Assembly: GCF_001902145.1 (NCBI RefSeq)
Contig: NZ_MRST01000025.1
Location: forward strand, 496,001-560,000
Origin: Pseudomonas fluorescens
Lineage (GTDB): Bacteria; Pseudomonadota; Gammaproteobacteria; Pseudomonadales; Pseudomonadaceae
Length of the DNA stretch: 64,000 nt
Direction of reading: 5' to 3'
In this document: in pieces, positions 53,526 through 64,000 of the stretch
Position numbering within the stretch: the stretch's first letter is position 1
Layout of the letters: each line of letters starts with the position of its first letter
Notes under the pieces: generated by a model
Told to the model about the DNA's origin: nothing
Seen by the model: only the letters and a program-made list of their open reading frames with translations
Databases searched by the model: none
Made by a program: the position numbers and the translations under genes

Positions 53526-53765
53526 ATGCCCGGAATCCGTACTGCTGCACAAGCCAAGGCCTGGCTGGAACATCAAGGCAAGTCAGTTCAAGCGTTCGCC
53601 CGGGAGCATGGCGTAGACCCGGCAACCACCTATCAAGTGCTCGCAGGGCGAAAAAAAGGACGACGTGGAGAAGCCCATAAAGTGGCGGTATTGTTGGGCA
53701 TGAAAGAGGGCGTTATCGTGGATGAGCCTGACGCTCAAGCCCACGATGAACAAAGCACTGACTGA
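53526..53765 (+). CDS. Small Cro-like DNA-binding protein
   Basis: 79 residues. MPGIRTAAQAKAWLEHQGKS, then VQAFAREHGVDPATTYQVLA and GRKKGRRGEAHKVAVLLGMK, reads as a helix-turn-helix of the phage Cro/regulator kind, followed by an acidic tail. With the divergent XRE gene it looks like a phage-type switch without other phage genes. Confidence 0.7.
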   Translation: MPGIRTAAQAKAWLEHQGKSVQAFAREHGVDPATTYQVLAGRKKGRRGEAHKVAVLLGMKEGVIVDEPDAQAHDEQSTD

Positions 53766-53800
53766 TAGCAGTATGCGCTTATTTGTAGGACGTGCCTGTT

Positions 53801-54247
53801 TTAGTCCGAGGTGAGTGCATGACACTCACGCTCCATGCGCCAGAAGCAATCCTCTTCACCGACGATGCTCAAACCCTGGCGCTGATACAGCCTTCTTGCC
53901 GGATTGGTCTTGAACACCGTCAAACGTAGAAAACTCAGGCCCTCGGCGTGTGCCTTGAGCGCCATCTGCTCTAGCACCCAACTGCCCGCGCCCTGTTTGC
54001 GACTGCGCTCCAGCAGGTGCAGCTCGCGGATATACAGGGCCTTGCCATCGCGGCTCAGGCTGATAAACCCCATTACCCCGTCATCGTTGCAGATCAGCCA
54101 GTTCTCGCGGCCCGCCCAGGCGGAGTCGAAGCCGTCGTTGGACCACAACAGACCGTTCTGAAGGTAGTAGTGGTTCATGGCTTCATAGGTCAGGGTGCGG
54201 GCAAAGGGCAGGTCCTGCTCGGTCGCCCGGCGCAAATAAAAGGTCAT
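53801..54247 (-). CDS. GNAT family N-acetyltransferase
   Basis: 148 residues. GNAT features are the acetyl-CoA loop region ERSRKQGAGSWVLEQMALKA and the terminal NPARRLYQRQGLSIVGEED. Substrate unknown. The start codon abuts the stop codon of the upstream nitrilase-family gene without any gap, so they form one operon. Confidence 0.88.
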   Translation of the reverse strand: MTFYLRRATEQDLPFARTLTYEAMNHYYLQNGLLWSNDGFDSAWAGRENWLICNDDGVMGFISLSRDGKALYIRELHLLERSRKQGAGSWVLEQMALKAHAEGLSFLRLTVFKTNPARRLYQRQGLSIVGEEDCFWRMERECHALTSD

Positions 54248-54997
54248 TCAGAGGGCTACCACGTGGCCAGCCCACTGCCCGTTCTCGCGACGGGCGATCA
54301 CCAACGCGTCGCCGACACCGGGGGCGGCAACCAGCAAGCTGCCATCGGCGGTCCAGATCGCACTGCGACCGGCACAAGCCCAGCCTCCAGACGGGCCACC
54401 ATGGTTAGCCATCAGTACCAACAGGCCATGCTCGGCCGCATAGCCTTCAAGCAAAGCACTGTCCGCCGCGTAGCCTCCCTCGCTGATCAGCACGCCGGCG
54501 GCGTATACCGTGGCGCCCGCTGCAGCCGCTTGACGTGGATGACTGGCCTGGGAAAAGTCCGCACACACCGCCAACGCGATGCGGTCGTCTGCGAATTCCA
54601 GAGGCTCACCGCCCTGCCCCGCGGCAAATGCCAGCTCTTCGCCGGGGTGCAGATGCTGCTTGGTGTAGACGCCTACTGAACCGTCCGCCCCAAGCACCAG
54701 CGCGCCGATCAGCACACCTGTTTGTGGCGCCATACGCACCGGCATGCCCACCACAGCCGTCAACCGCAGCTTCCGTGCCAGCTCACGCAGGGGCGCCAAC
54801 ACGGCGTCTTGCGGGTCGATGGCCAAGTCGGCCGCCAGGAACGGCTCGTAGCCCGTCAGTGACAGTTCTGGAAACACCACGCATTGCACGCCCTGTTCAG
54901 CCGCGGCCCGCATCAACGCCAGGTGCAGCTGGATATTGGCAGCGATATCGCCCGGGATGGAAACGATTTGCGCCGCAGCAAGGGTCAAGGCAGTCAT
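54248..54997 (-). CDS. Carbon-nitrogen (nitrilase family) hydrolase
   Basis: 249 residues. The catalytic triad is visible as Glu44 (VVFPELSLTGYEP), Lys113 (VYTKQHLHPGEE) and Cys145 (LAVCADFSQASHP). Such enzymes hydrolyse amides or nitriles in the cytosol. It starts an operon with the GNAT gene and is divergent from the aromatic leader region. Substrate cannot be predicted. Confidence 0.88.
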   Translation of the reverse strand: MTALTLAAAQIVSIPGDIAANIQLHLALMRAAAEQGVQCVVFPELSLTGYEPFLAADLAIDPQDAVLAPLRELARKLRLTAVVGMPVRMAPQTGVLIGALVLGADGSVGVYTKQHLHPGEELAFAAGQGGEPLEFADDRIALAVCADFSQASHPRQAAAAGATVYAAGVLISEGGYAADSALLEGYAAEHGLLVLMANHGGPSGGWACAGRSAIWTADGSLLVAAPGVGDALVIARRENGQWAGHVVAL

Positions 54998-55043
54998 GGT
55001 CGCGTCCTGGCAATCATTGTTTGAGAGTCGTCAGCATATCCAC

Positions 55044-55064
55044 ACTTACCCCATAGCGGTAAGT
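55044..55064. promoter_or_regulatory. Inverted repeat in the divergent promoter region
   Basis: ACTTACC-CCATAGC-GGTAAGT is a perfect 7-bp palindrome with a 7-base spacer, between the nitrilase gene (start 54997) and the leader peptide gene (start 55143). Candidate operator. Confidence 0.35.
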
Positions 55065-55142
55065 ACTGCCACGCAATAGAAATTACTGATTGAATCCACC
55101 CGCACGCCTCTAGTAAGCTCCCCCCATCATTTGGAGAGCCCC

Positions 55143-55277
55143 ATGTTGCCACTCACCCACACTCAGGTTTGCCCTGCTGCCAGCGCCTTGCGCTCGGTGT
55201 CGGCTACCCGTGTGAACGGTTCGAGCACAATGGCCGGCTTTTATTTTGGGTATTGGTTTAGCCACTGGCGCGCCTGA
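55143..55277 (+). CDS. Aromatic-rich leader peptide upstream of DAHP synthase
   Basis: 44 residues with TTGGAG four bases before the ATG. The C-terminal end reads MAGFYFGYWFSHWRA (an internal ATG at 55230 would give this 15-residue form): Phe-Tyr-Phe-Gly-Tyr-Trp-Phe-Ser-His-Trp just before the stop. Fifty-three bases later comes a strong intrinsic terminator. This is the standard design of an attenuator in which ribosome stalling at scarce Phe, Tyr or Trp tRNA prevents termination. The controlled gene would be the DAHP synthase downstream. Confidence 0.7.
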   Translation: MLPLTHTQVCPAASALRSVSATRVNGSSTMAGFYFGYWFSHWRA

Positions 55278-55327
55278 TACCTGAAATCGGCGCCCACTAC
55301 TCAAGGGGTCGCCTACCAGAGAAATCT

Positions 55328-55367
55328 AAACCCCCGGTCGGCTCCCCGACCGGGGGTTTTGTTTTTT
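55328..55367 (+). terminator. Attenuator-type intrinsic terminator
   Basis: CCCCCGGTCGG (55331-55341), a four-base loop, CCGACCGGGGG (55346-55356), then TTTTGTTTTTT. Eleven perfect pairs, extended by A-T pairs, and a long U-run. It lies between the aromatic leader peptide and the DAHP synthase region. Confidence 0.9.
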
Positions 55368-55415
55368 CAGCGCCTGATTACTTGTTTGTTCACGATCACT
55401 TATAGGAATCACACC

Positions 55416-55568
55416 ATGAACTACGCCACCTATTACCGCTACGACACTTGCACTGCATGGCGATTTAGCCAGCTCCGTTCGGGACAGCCTGCCGCCTCCG
55501 ACCGGTCACCCCGTGGTGGCAAGCCAACACACGTAGCCGATACGGCCAATTGTCGAACACCCCAGTAG
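55416..55568 (+). CDS. Second small ORF with Tyr-rich start, possible leader peptide
   Basis: 50 residues, AGGA 9 bases upstream. It begins MNYATYYRYDTCTAWRF, with four Tyr, one Trp and one Phe in 17 residues, then becomes a basic, ordinary sequence. It ends 47 bases before the DAHP synthase start. It may be a second sensing peptide or the translated part of the leader that couples to aro gene translation. Confidence 0.5.
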   Translation: MNYATYYRYDTCTAWRFSQLRSGQPAASDRSPRGGKPTHVADTANCRTPQ

Positions 55569-55615
55569 GCCAAGCGTGCGGGAATCGCCCGCCGCTTGCC
55601 CAGGAAACCTTGAAT

Positions 55616-56695
55616 ATGAACTCCTCCGTCGCCGCTTTGCCCGTCTCTACCCTCAACAGTGCCAATGAAGCCCTGACCCAGCGTTTGCCCAGCGCTCTTG
55701 AACTCAAGCACCAACTCCCGCTCAGCCCGTTCCTCAACGAACAAGTCCACGCCCATCGCCAAGCCGTGCGCGCCATCCTCAATGGCGAAGATTCACGCTT
55801 GCTGGTGATTGTCGGCCCGTGCTCGATCCACGACCCGGAATCGGCCATGGAATACGCGCGCAATCTGAAGAAGCTCGCGCTTGAAGTCAGCGACCAGATG
55901 CTGCTGGTGATCCGTGCCTACGTCGAGAAACCGCGCACCACTGTGGGTTGGAAAGGCCTGGCCTACGATCCGCATTTGGACGGCAGCGATGACATGGCCG
56001 CCGGCCTGACCCTGTCGCGCGAACTGATGCGTGAAATGCTGCGCCTGGGCCTGCCGGTCGCCACCGAGTTGCTGCAACCCATGGCTGCCGGCTACTTCGA
56101 TGACCTGCTCAGTTGGGTCGCCATTGGCGCACGCACTACCGAATCGCAGATTCACCGCGAAATGGCCAGCGGCCTGGGCATGCCCGTGGGCTTCAAGAAC
56201 GGCACCGACGGTAGCGTTGCCATTGCCTGCGATGCGATGCGTTCAGCGTCTCACCCGCATCGTCATTTCGGCGTGGACAGCCAGGGCCACCCGGCGATCA
56301 TCCAGACTCCGGGCAACCCCGACACCCACCTGGTGTTGCGCGGCGGCCACCGTGGGCCGAACTACGATGCGCAAAGCGTGGCCGACGTAAAGCATGATCT
56401 GGCCAAGTCCAAGGTGGCGGCGCGAATCATGGTCGATTGCAGCCATGCCAACAGCGGCAAGAACCCGCTGCGCCAACCGGCGGTATTCAATGACGTGCTG
56501 GAACAGCGCTTGCTGGGCGATGCCACGCTGGTGGGCATGATGCTTGAGAGTCACCTGTTCGAAGGCTGCCAGCCGCTGGGCGCGTCGATGAAATACGGCG
56601 TTTCGGTGACCGATGGATGCCTGGGTTGGGACGCAACCGAGCAGTTGTTACGCAGTGCCGCCGAACGGTTGCGGGAACACAGCAAGGCCGACTGA
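55616..56695 (+). CDS. 3-deoxy-7-phosphoheptulonate synthase (DAHP synthase, class I)
   Basis: 359 residues. It joins phosphoenolpyruvate and erythrose-4-phosphate in the first step of the shikimate pathway. Class I signatures are LLVIVGPCSIHDPESAMEYA, RAYVEKPRTTVGWKGLAYDP, GFKNGTDGSV and VDCSHANSGKNP, with metal ligands Cys and His in these motifs. It belongs to the AroF/AroG/AroH type. Which amino acid inhibits the enzyme cannot be read here, but the upstream leader with Phe, Tyr and Trp codons indicates control by aromatic amino acid supply. CAGGAAACC precedes the ATG. Confidence 0.95.
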   Translation: MNSSVAALPVSTLNSANEALTQRLPSALELKHQLPLSPFLNEQVHAHRQAVRAILNGEDSRLLVIVGPCSIHDPESAMEYARNLKKLALEVSDQMLLVIRAYVEKPRTTVGWKGLAYDPHLDGSDDMAAGLTLSRELMREMLRLGLPVATELLQPMAAGYFDDLLSWVAIGARTTESQIHREMASGLGMPVGFKNGTDGSVAIACDAMRSASHPHRHFGVDSQGHPAIIQTPGNPDTHLVLRGGHRGPNYDAQSVADVKHDLAKSKVAARIMVDCSHANSGKNPLRQPAVFNDVLEQRLLGDATLVGMMLESHLFEGCQPLGASMKYGVSVTDGCLGWDATEQLLRSAAERLREHSKAD

Positions 56696-56716
56696 CGGGT
56701 GAAAATAAAAATCCGG

Positions 56717-56809
56717 GAGGGGGCTTGCTGCGCTGGACTGGGTAGCGGCTCCCGTCTTTTTAGACAAAAAGCGGGGCCGCTTCGAGCCCCAGCGGGGGCA
56801 AGCTCCCTC
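56717..56809. repeat. REP-type inverted repeat after DAHP synthase
   Basis: Arms GAGGGGGCTTGCTGCGCT (56717-56734) and AGCGGGGGCAAGCTCCCTC (56791-56809) are imperfectly complementary and carry the REP core GGGGGCAAGCTCCCTC. It lies between convergent genes and may also help terminate transcription. Confidence 0.6.
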
Positions 56810-56819
56810 AGGGTCGCGG

Positions 56820-57242
56820 CTAGGCCCTGGCCACCGGCATGCGGGATAACTCCCGCAGCCACGGCAACACTCGCAGGCCGTGGGAGACCTCCGAGGGGTC
56901 GACGATGTCCATGAAATGTTCAAGATTGACGTTGTCCGGCACGCCCGGCAGGCGCACCTGTATTACCGGCGTTACACCGCAAGGCGCACCCAGATCCAGA
57001 TGATCGTAGACCAGCACATGACGCACCTGAGGCTGAGCTTCATAAGCCTGGGCCATCAGCGCCGCATTGATAATCAGCACATCGAAGGGGTCGGCAGGAA
57101 TAGCGGTGAGAATCCGTAACTCCTCGAACGTTTGCACCGGCACGATCCGGTAATAGCCCAACTGATTGAGCATTTTCTCGATGTACAGGCGTTGCAGATG
57201 CTGTTCATCGGCAATCAGGATGGTCAATGCTTTGTTCGGCAT
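56820..57242 (-). CDS. Degenerate receiver-domain protein
   Basis: 140 residues. MPNKALTILIADEQHLQRLY aligns with the first strand of a receiver (DE instead of DD), but the usual phospho-acceptor position reads VLIINAALM with Asn/Ala and no Asp. The rest is shortened. It is probably a stand-alone pseudo-receiver acting by protein contact. It follows the BvgS-type sensor (57377-60991) on the same strand with a 134-base gap, so it may belong to that system. Confidence 0.65.
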   Translation of the reverse strand: MPNKALTILIADEQHLQRLYIEKMLNQLGYYRIVPVQTFEELRILTAIPADPFDVLIINAALMAQAYEAQPQVRHVLVYDHLDLGAPCGVTPVIQVRLPGVPDNVNLEHFMDIVDPSEVSHGLRVLPWLRELSRMPVARA

Positions 57243-57376
57243 GGCAAACCCCTGGGCAGGCAGTGCTCGACAGTGAGCGTCGCACATTTTCCAGACATAT
57301 GCCGACGAAAAAATCAGGCATGTTCCCCGTTCATGTAAGAACTTTCCCAAATCCCCCGAAAGGCGATCAACCACAG

Positions 57377-60991
<3,615 letters not shown>

Positions 60992-60997
60992 CTCGGT

Positions 60998-61624
60998 TCA
61001 GATCAGATGGTTGCGCTGGGCGAACTTGGATAAGTGCACTACCGAAGACATGCGTAACTTCTCCTTGAGTCGAGTCTTGTAGGTGCTGATGGTCTTGTGG
61101 CTCAGCAGCATTTGTTCGGCAATCTCCTTGTTGCCCAGCCCCAGGGCCAACATTTGCAACACGGTTAACTCGCGGTCCGATAAGCACTCGATCATCTGCC
61201 GTTCCGTTTCTTGCAGATCATCGCGGCGAACCGAACTGGTCGGCAAACTGGGGAAGCAACTGTAGCCTGACATGATCGCCTTGATGGCCTTTTGCAACTC
61301 ATCCAACTCGCCCGTCTTGGCCACGAACCCCATGGCGCCGGCGCGCATGCAGCGAGTGGAAAAAAACACCGCGAGGTAGGAGGTCAATACGAGGATTTTG
61401 CACGGCAACCCCAGCGCCTTGATACGGCTGATGACTTCCAAACCACCCAACTTGGGCATCGCCAGGTCGAGGATAATCAGCTCGGGACGTTGCTCCCTCG
61501 CTAACTGCATGGCATCTGCGCCATCCCCCGCCTGGAAAATTTCAACAAACCCCTCCAACTGCAGGAGATGTTTAACCGTTGCCCGGATAAACGGATGGTC
61601 ATCCACAATTAATGCTTTGCTCAT
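60998..61624 (-). CDS. LuxR/NarL-type response regulator, partner of the BvgS-like sensor
   Basis: 208 residues. The receiver domain (MSKALIVDDHPFIRATVKHL) has phospho-acceptor Asp53 (LIILDLAMPKLGG); the C-terminal HTH reads LSDRELTVLQMLALGLGNKE and MLLSHKTISTYKTRLKEKL. The layout matches BvgA/EvgA. It is the first gene of the operon, 6 bases before the sensor. The 281 bases upstream (to mgtC) are AT-richer and hold no gene. Confidence 0.92.
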   Translation of the reverse strand: MSKALIVDDHPFIRATVKHLLQLEGFVEIFQAGDGADAMQLAREQRPELIILDLAMPKLGGLEVISRIKALGLPCKILVLTSYLAVFFSTRCMRAGAMGFVAKTGELDELQKAIKAIMSGYSCFPSLPTSSVRRDDLQETERQMIECLSDRELTVLQMLALGLGNKEIAEQMLLSHKTISTYKTRLKEKLRMSSVVHLSKFAQRNHLI

Positions 61625-61905
61625 GAAACTTCCTTATGTGGACAAAATACCCTTACACATCACGCCCGACCTGGGTACCTGTGAGAAATGACAGTTCCGA
61701 CAGGCGGCACTGCTTCCTTAGAACGGTAACCAAGCGGTGTCTGGCCCCTTCAATTAACTCAACAGAGCGACGAACCTCTACGGCGCAACAGCCGCAAGTG
61801 CCCAACTTTAGCAATGCAATGATGTTTAAGCCGAAGGGATAATCCGGACAACATGTAGGACTTTTCCACACGCAAGCTTAGCCAATCCTGGCCAACCCAT
61901 AAGGA

Positions 61906-62622
61906 TCAGTCGGTGGTGCTCGGACTCCAGAAGGCCTGCACCACCAGGGTTGACGTTGAGAGGCGCGCCACGAGCGCGTCCAGTTCGTCGCCATCCACCG
62001 ACGTGGCGGCCAGGATGGCCTCGATTTCCACTTCGTCACTGCCGAACGGTCGCACGTCGACGTCGCTGGCCGGGTAGTTGCAGCGTGCCAGCTCGGCTTC
62101 CAGTAACACCATCACGGCTTGTTGCTGACTGCGGCGCGCAATGACATAGAGAATATTGGTAACCTCTGCCGACACCACGTCCAAGGGTTGGCGGTTGATG
62201 TTATTGACGATCGGCCGCAGCAAGGTGTTGGCCGCCAGCACAAACAGCGTGCCCAGCAACGCCTCGAGGATCAGGTCGGCGCCGGCGCAGGCGCCCACCG
62301 CCGCCGAAGCCCAGAGGGTGGCGGCCGTATTGAGCCCGCGCACATTGCCCTCTTCACGCATGATCACCCCGGCCCCCAGGAAGCCGATGCCCGACACCAC
62401 GTAAGCGACCACCCGCACCGCGCCTTCCGCACCGCCCAGGCGGTTGGCCATGTCGACAAAAATCGCCGCGCCCACCGCCACCAGTACATTGGTGCGTAAA
62501 CCGGCGGTGCGCTGGCGGTACTGGCGCTCGAACCCGATCAGGCCACCGAGAATAAACGCAGCGCTGAGGCTGACCACGGTGTCGACCAGGGAGTTGAGGT
62601 TGATATTGTTGATGGCCTGCAT
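61906..62622 (-). CDS. mgtC: MgtC/SapB family membrane protein
   Basis: 238 residues from MQAINNINLNSLVDTVVSLS; GGAG precedes the ATG. The N-terminal membrane domain has LGGLIGFERQYRQRTAGLRT followed by NVLVAVGAA, and GIGFLGAGVIMREEGNVRGL, both hallmark motifs of MgtC, and there is an ACT-like C-terminal domain (about 150-238). MgtC supports growth at low magnesium and in host or acid stress, partly by inhibiting F-type ATP synthase. It follows mgtA on the same strand. Confidence 0.92.
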   Translation of the reverse strand: MQAINNINLNSLVDTVVSLSAAFILGGLIGFERQYRQRTAGLRTNVLVAVGAAIFVDMANRLGGAEGAVRVVAYVVSGIGFLGAGVIMREEGNVRGLNTAATLWASAAVGACAGADLILEALLGTLFVLAANTLLRPIVNNINRQPLDVVSAEVTNILYVIARRSQQQAVMVLLEAELARCNYPASDVDVRPFGSDEVEIEAILAATSVDGDELDALVARLSTSTLVVQAFWSPSTTD

Positions 62623-62656
62623 AAGAAATCTCCATGAATGCAGCGACAAATTGGAA

Positions 62657-62776
62657 AACACCGCAGGTTCCTGTGGGAGCTGGCTTGCCTGCGATAGCGG
62701 TACACCGACCAATGAATCTGGCGACTGATACACCGCCATCGCGGGCAAGCCCGGCTCCCACAAGGTTTGCGGTGTT
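62657..62776. repeat. REP inverted repeat between mgtA and mgtC
   Basis: Two arms of about 48 bases (62657-62704 and 62729-62776) with core CTGTGGGAGCTGGCTTGCCT and its near complement, spaced by 24 bases. It fits a full REP/BIME pair and can form a long hairpin in the mgtA-mgtC transcript. Its right end approaches the mgtA stop codon at 62789. Confidence 0.8.
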
Positions 62777-62788
62777 GCATGGCACTCA

Positions 62789-64000
62789 CTACTGCCAGCC
62801 AAACTTGCGGATGTAGTAGCCCTTCACCGCTTGGGTCAGCGCCATGTAAGCCAGCAAAATCACCGGCAGGAATACAAAGTACAGCGACGGTAGCGCCTGC
62901 AATTTGAAGTAATGCGCCAGTGGCCCCATCGGCAGGAATATCCCCACGGCCATGATCACACCGGTCATCAACATCAATGGCAGCGCTGCGCGGCTTTGCA
63001 GAAACGGGATTTTCGGGGTACGGATCATGTGCACGATCAGGGTCTGGGTCAGCAGCCCCACCACAAACCAGCCGGATTGAAATAGCGTTTGGTGGTCTGG
63101 GGTGTTGGCATCAAACACATACCACATGAGTGCGAACGTGGTGATGTCGAAGATCGAACTGATCGGCCCGAAAAACAACATGAAGCGCCCCACTTCCCCC
63201 GGCTGCCAGCGTTGCGGCGTGGCAAGCATCTCGTCATCGACGTTGTCGAAAGGAATGGCGATCTGAGAGATGTCATACAGCAGGTTTTGCACCAGCAGGT
63301 GCATCGGCAGCATCGGCAAAAACGGGATAAAGGCACTGGCCACCAACACCGAGAACACGTTGCCGAAGTTGGAACTGGCGGTCATCTTGATGTACTTGAG
63401 CATGTTGGCGAAGGTGCGCCGGCCTTCCAGCACGCCCTCCTCCAGGATCATCAGGCTCTTCTCCAGCAGGATGATGTCAGCCGCTTCCTTGGCGATGTCC
63501 ACCGCACTGTCCACCGAAATACCGATATCCGCCGTGCGCAACGCCGGAGCGTCGTTGATGCCATCGCCCATAAAGCCCACCACATGCCCGTTGGCCTTGA
63601 GCAGACGCACGATGCGTTCCTTGTGGCTGGGGGTGAGCTTGGCAAACACATTGGTGGTTTCCACGGCCAGGGCCAGCTCGGCGTCGCTCATCACCTCGAT
63701 GTCGTTGCCCATCAGCAAGCCTTGTTGCTCCAGGCCCACTTCGCGGCAGATCTTCGCCGTGACCAGTTCGTTGTCGCCGGTCAACACTTTCACCGCCACG
63801 CCGTGGGCCTCCAGCGCCTTGAGGGCGGGCGCGGTGCTTTCCTTGGGCGGGTCGAGAAACGCCACGTAGCCGATCAGCGTCAGGTTGTTTTCATCGGCCA
63901 GGGTGTAGGTGTCACGTCCTGCCGGCATCGGCTGCGCCGCTACCGCCACCACCCGAAGCCCTTCTTCGTTAAAGGCCGCCGTCACCTGGCGAATGCGCGC
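62789..64000 (-). CDS. mgtA: Magnesium-transporting P-type ATPase MgtA, C-terminal part (5' end outside window)
   Basis: At least 403 residues of the C-terminal half; the frame is open to the window edge. TGDNELVTAKICREVGLEQQ and the hinge motif VVGFMGDGINDAPALRTADI are P-type ATPase signatures. The C-terminal helices (about 200-400) match P3B magnesium importers (MTASSNFGNVFSVLVASAFI; LPMLPMHLLVQNLLYDISQI). The catalytic DKTGT phosphorylation site lies upstream of the window. With mgtC it forms the standard low-magnesium response pair. Confidence 0.95.
   Translation of the reverse strand, partial: ARIRQVTAAFNEEGLRVVAVAAQPMPAGRDTYTLADENNLTLIGYVAFLDPPKESTAPALKALEAHGVAVKVLTGDNELVTAKICREVGLEQQGLLMGNDIEVMSDAELALAVETTNVFAKLTPSHKERIVRLLKANGHVVGFMGDGINDAPALRTADIGISVDSAVDIAKEAADIILLEKSLMILEEGVLEGRRTFANMLKYIKMTASSNFGNVFSVLVASAFIPFLPMLPMHLLVQNLLYDISQIAIPFDNVDDEMLATPQRWQPGEVGRFMLFFGPISSIFDITTFALMWYVFDANTPDHQTLFQSGWFVVGLLTQTLIVHMIRTPKIPFLQSRAALPLMLMTGVIMAVGIFLPMGPLAHYFKLQALPSLYFVFLPVILLAYMALTQAVKGYYIRKFGWQ

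Overview
The window is a stretch of a Pseudomonas chromosome, most likely from the P. fluorescens group. The main markers are the gacA-uvrC-pgsA-tRNA-Gly block in its usual order, a levansucrase gene, REP-type intergenic repeats, GC-rich coding sequence and a GacA-like protein with a TTG start. Calls rest on reading the sequence and remembered family features; no database search was possible.

Left part (1-12.7 kb): the 3' part of a CheB/CheR-PAS hybrid histidine kinase, two small membrane proteins, a levansucrase (lsc) with what looks like a LexA operator at its promoter, a repeat-rich intergenic stretch, two overlapping GH13 enzymes (the second TreS-like) convergent with a short-chain dehydrogenase, a periplasmic DJ-1/PfpI protein, two decayed genes, a small DREAxRCLL-motif protein and a short XRE regulator.

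Centre (12.8-40.4 kb): a complete type VI secretion system (T6SS) on the minus strand. Transcription order is tssB, tssC, tssK, tssL, an OmpA-domain membrane protein, hcp, clpV, vgrG, a four-helix membrane protein, a candidate effector, two tandem immunity-like genes, PAAR, an unknown membrane protein, tssM, tssA, tssF, tssG, tssJ, tssE and a second TssA/VasL-like protein fused to an OmpA domain. Many genes overlap by ATGA. A good sigma-54 type -24/-12 element lies just upstream of tssB. No FHA, PpkA, PppA or sigma-54 activator gene is present in the window.

Accessory stretch (40.7-49.7 kb): an internally deleted IS30-family element, a paralogue of the small protein on the other side of the T6SS, a plasmid-type small protein, a DUF418 membrane protein and a 1703-residue toxin-like protein with a C-terminal HEISH metallopeptidase motif. 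It ends at the 3' side of tRNA-Gly(GCC), next to a 32-nt exact copy of the 3' end of the XRE gene at 12.4 kb.

Right part (49.7-64 kb): core genes pgsA, uvrC and gacA; a divergent XRE/Cro-like pair; a GNAT acetyltransferase and a nitrilase-family hydrolase; a DAHP synthase preceded by an aromatic-residue leader peptide, a strong terminator and a second Tyr-rich small ORF (likely attenuation); a degenerate receiver protein; a BvgS/EvgS-type sensor with its LuxR-type response regulator; and mgtC with the 3' part of mgtA.

The most interesting leads are the vgrG-linked effector/immunity module with a recently homogenised immunity pair, the 1703-residue HEISH protein, the two aromatic leader ORFs before DAHP synthase, and the LexA-like operator on levansucrase.
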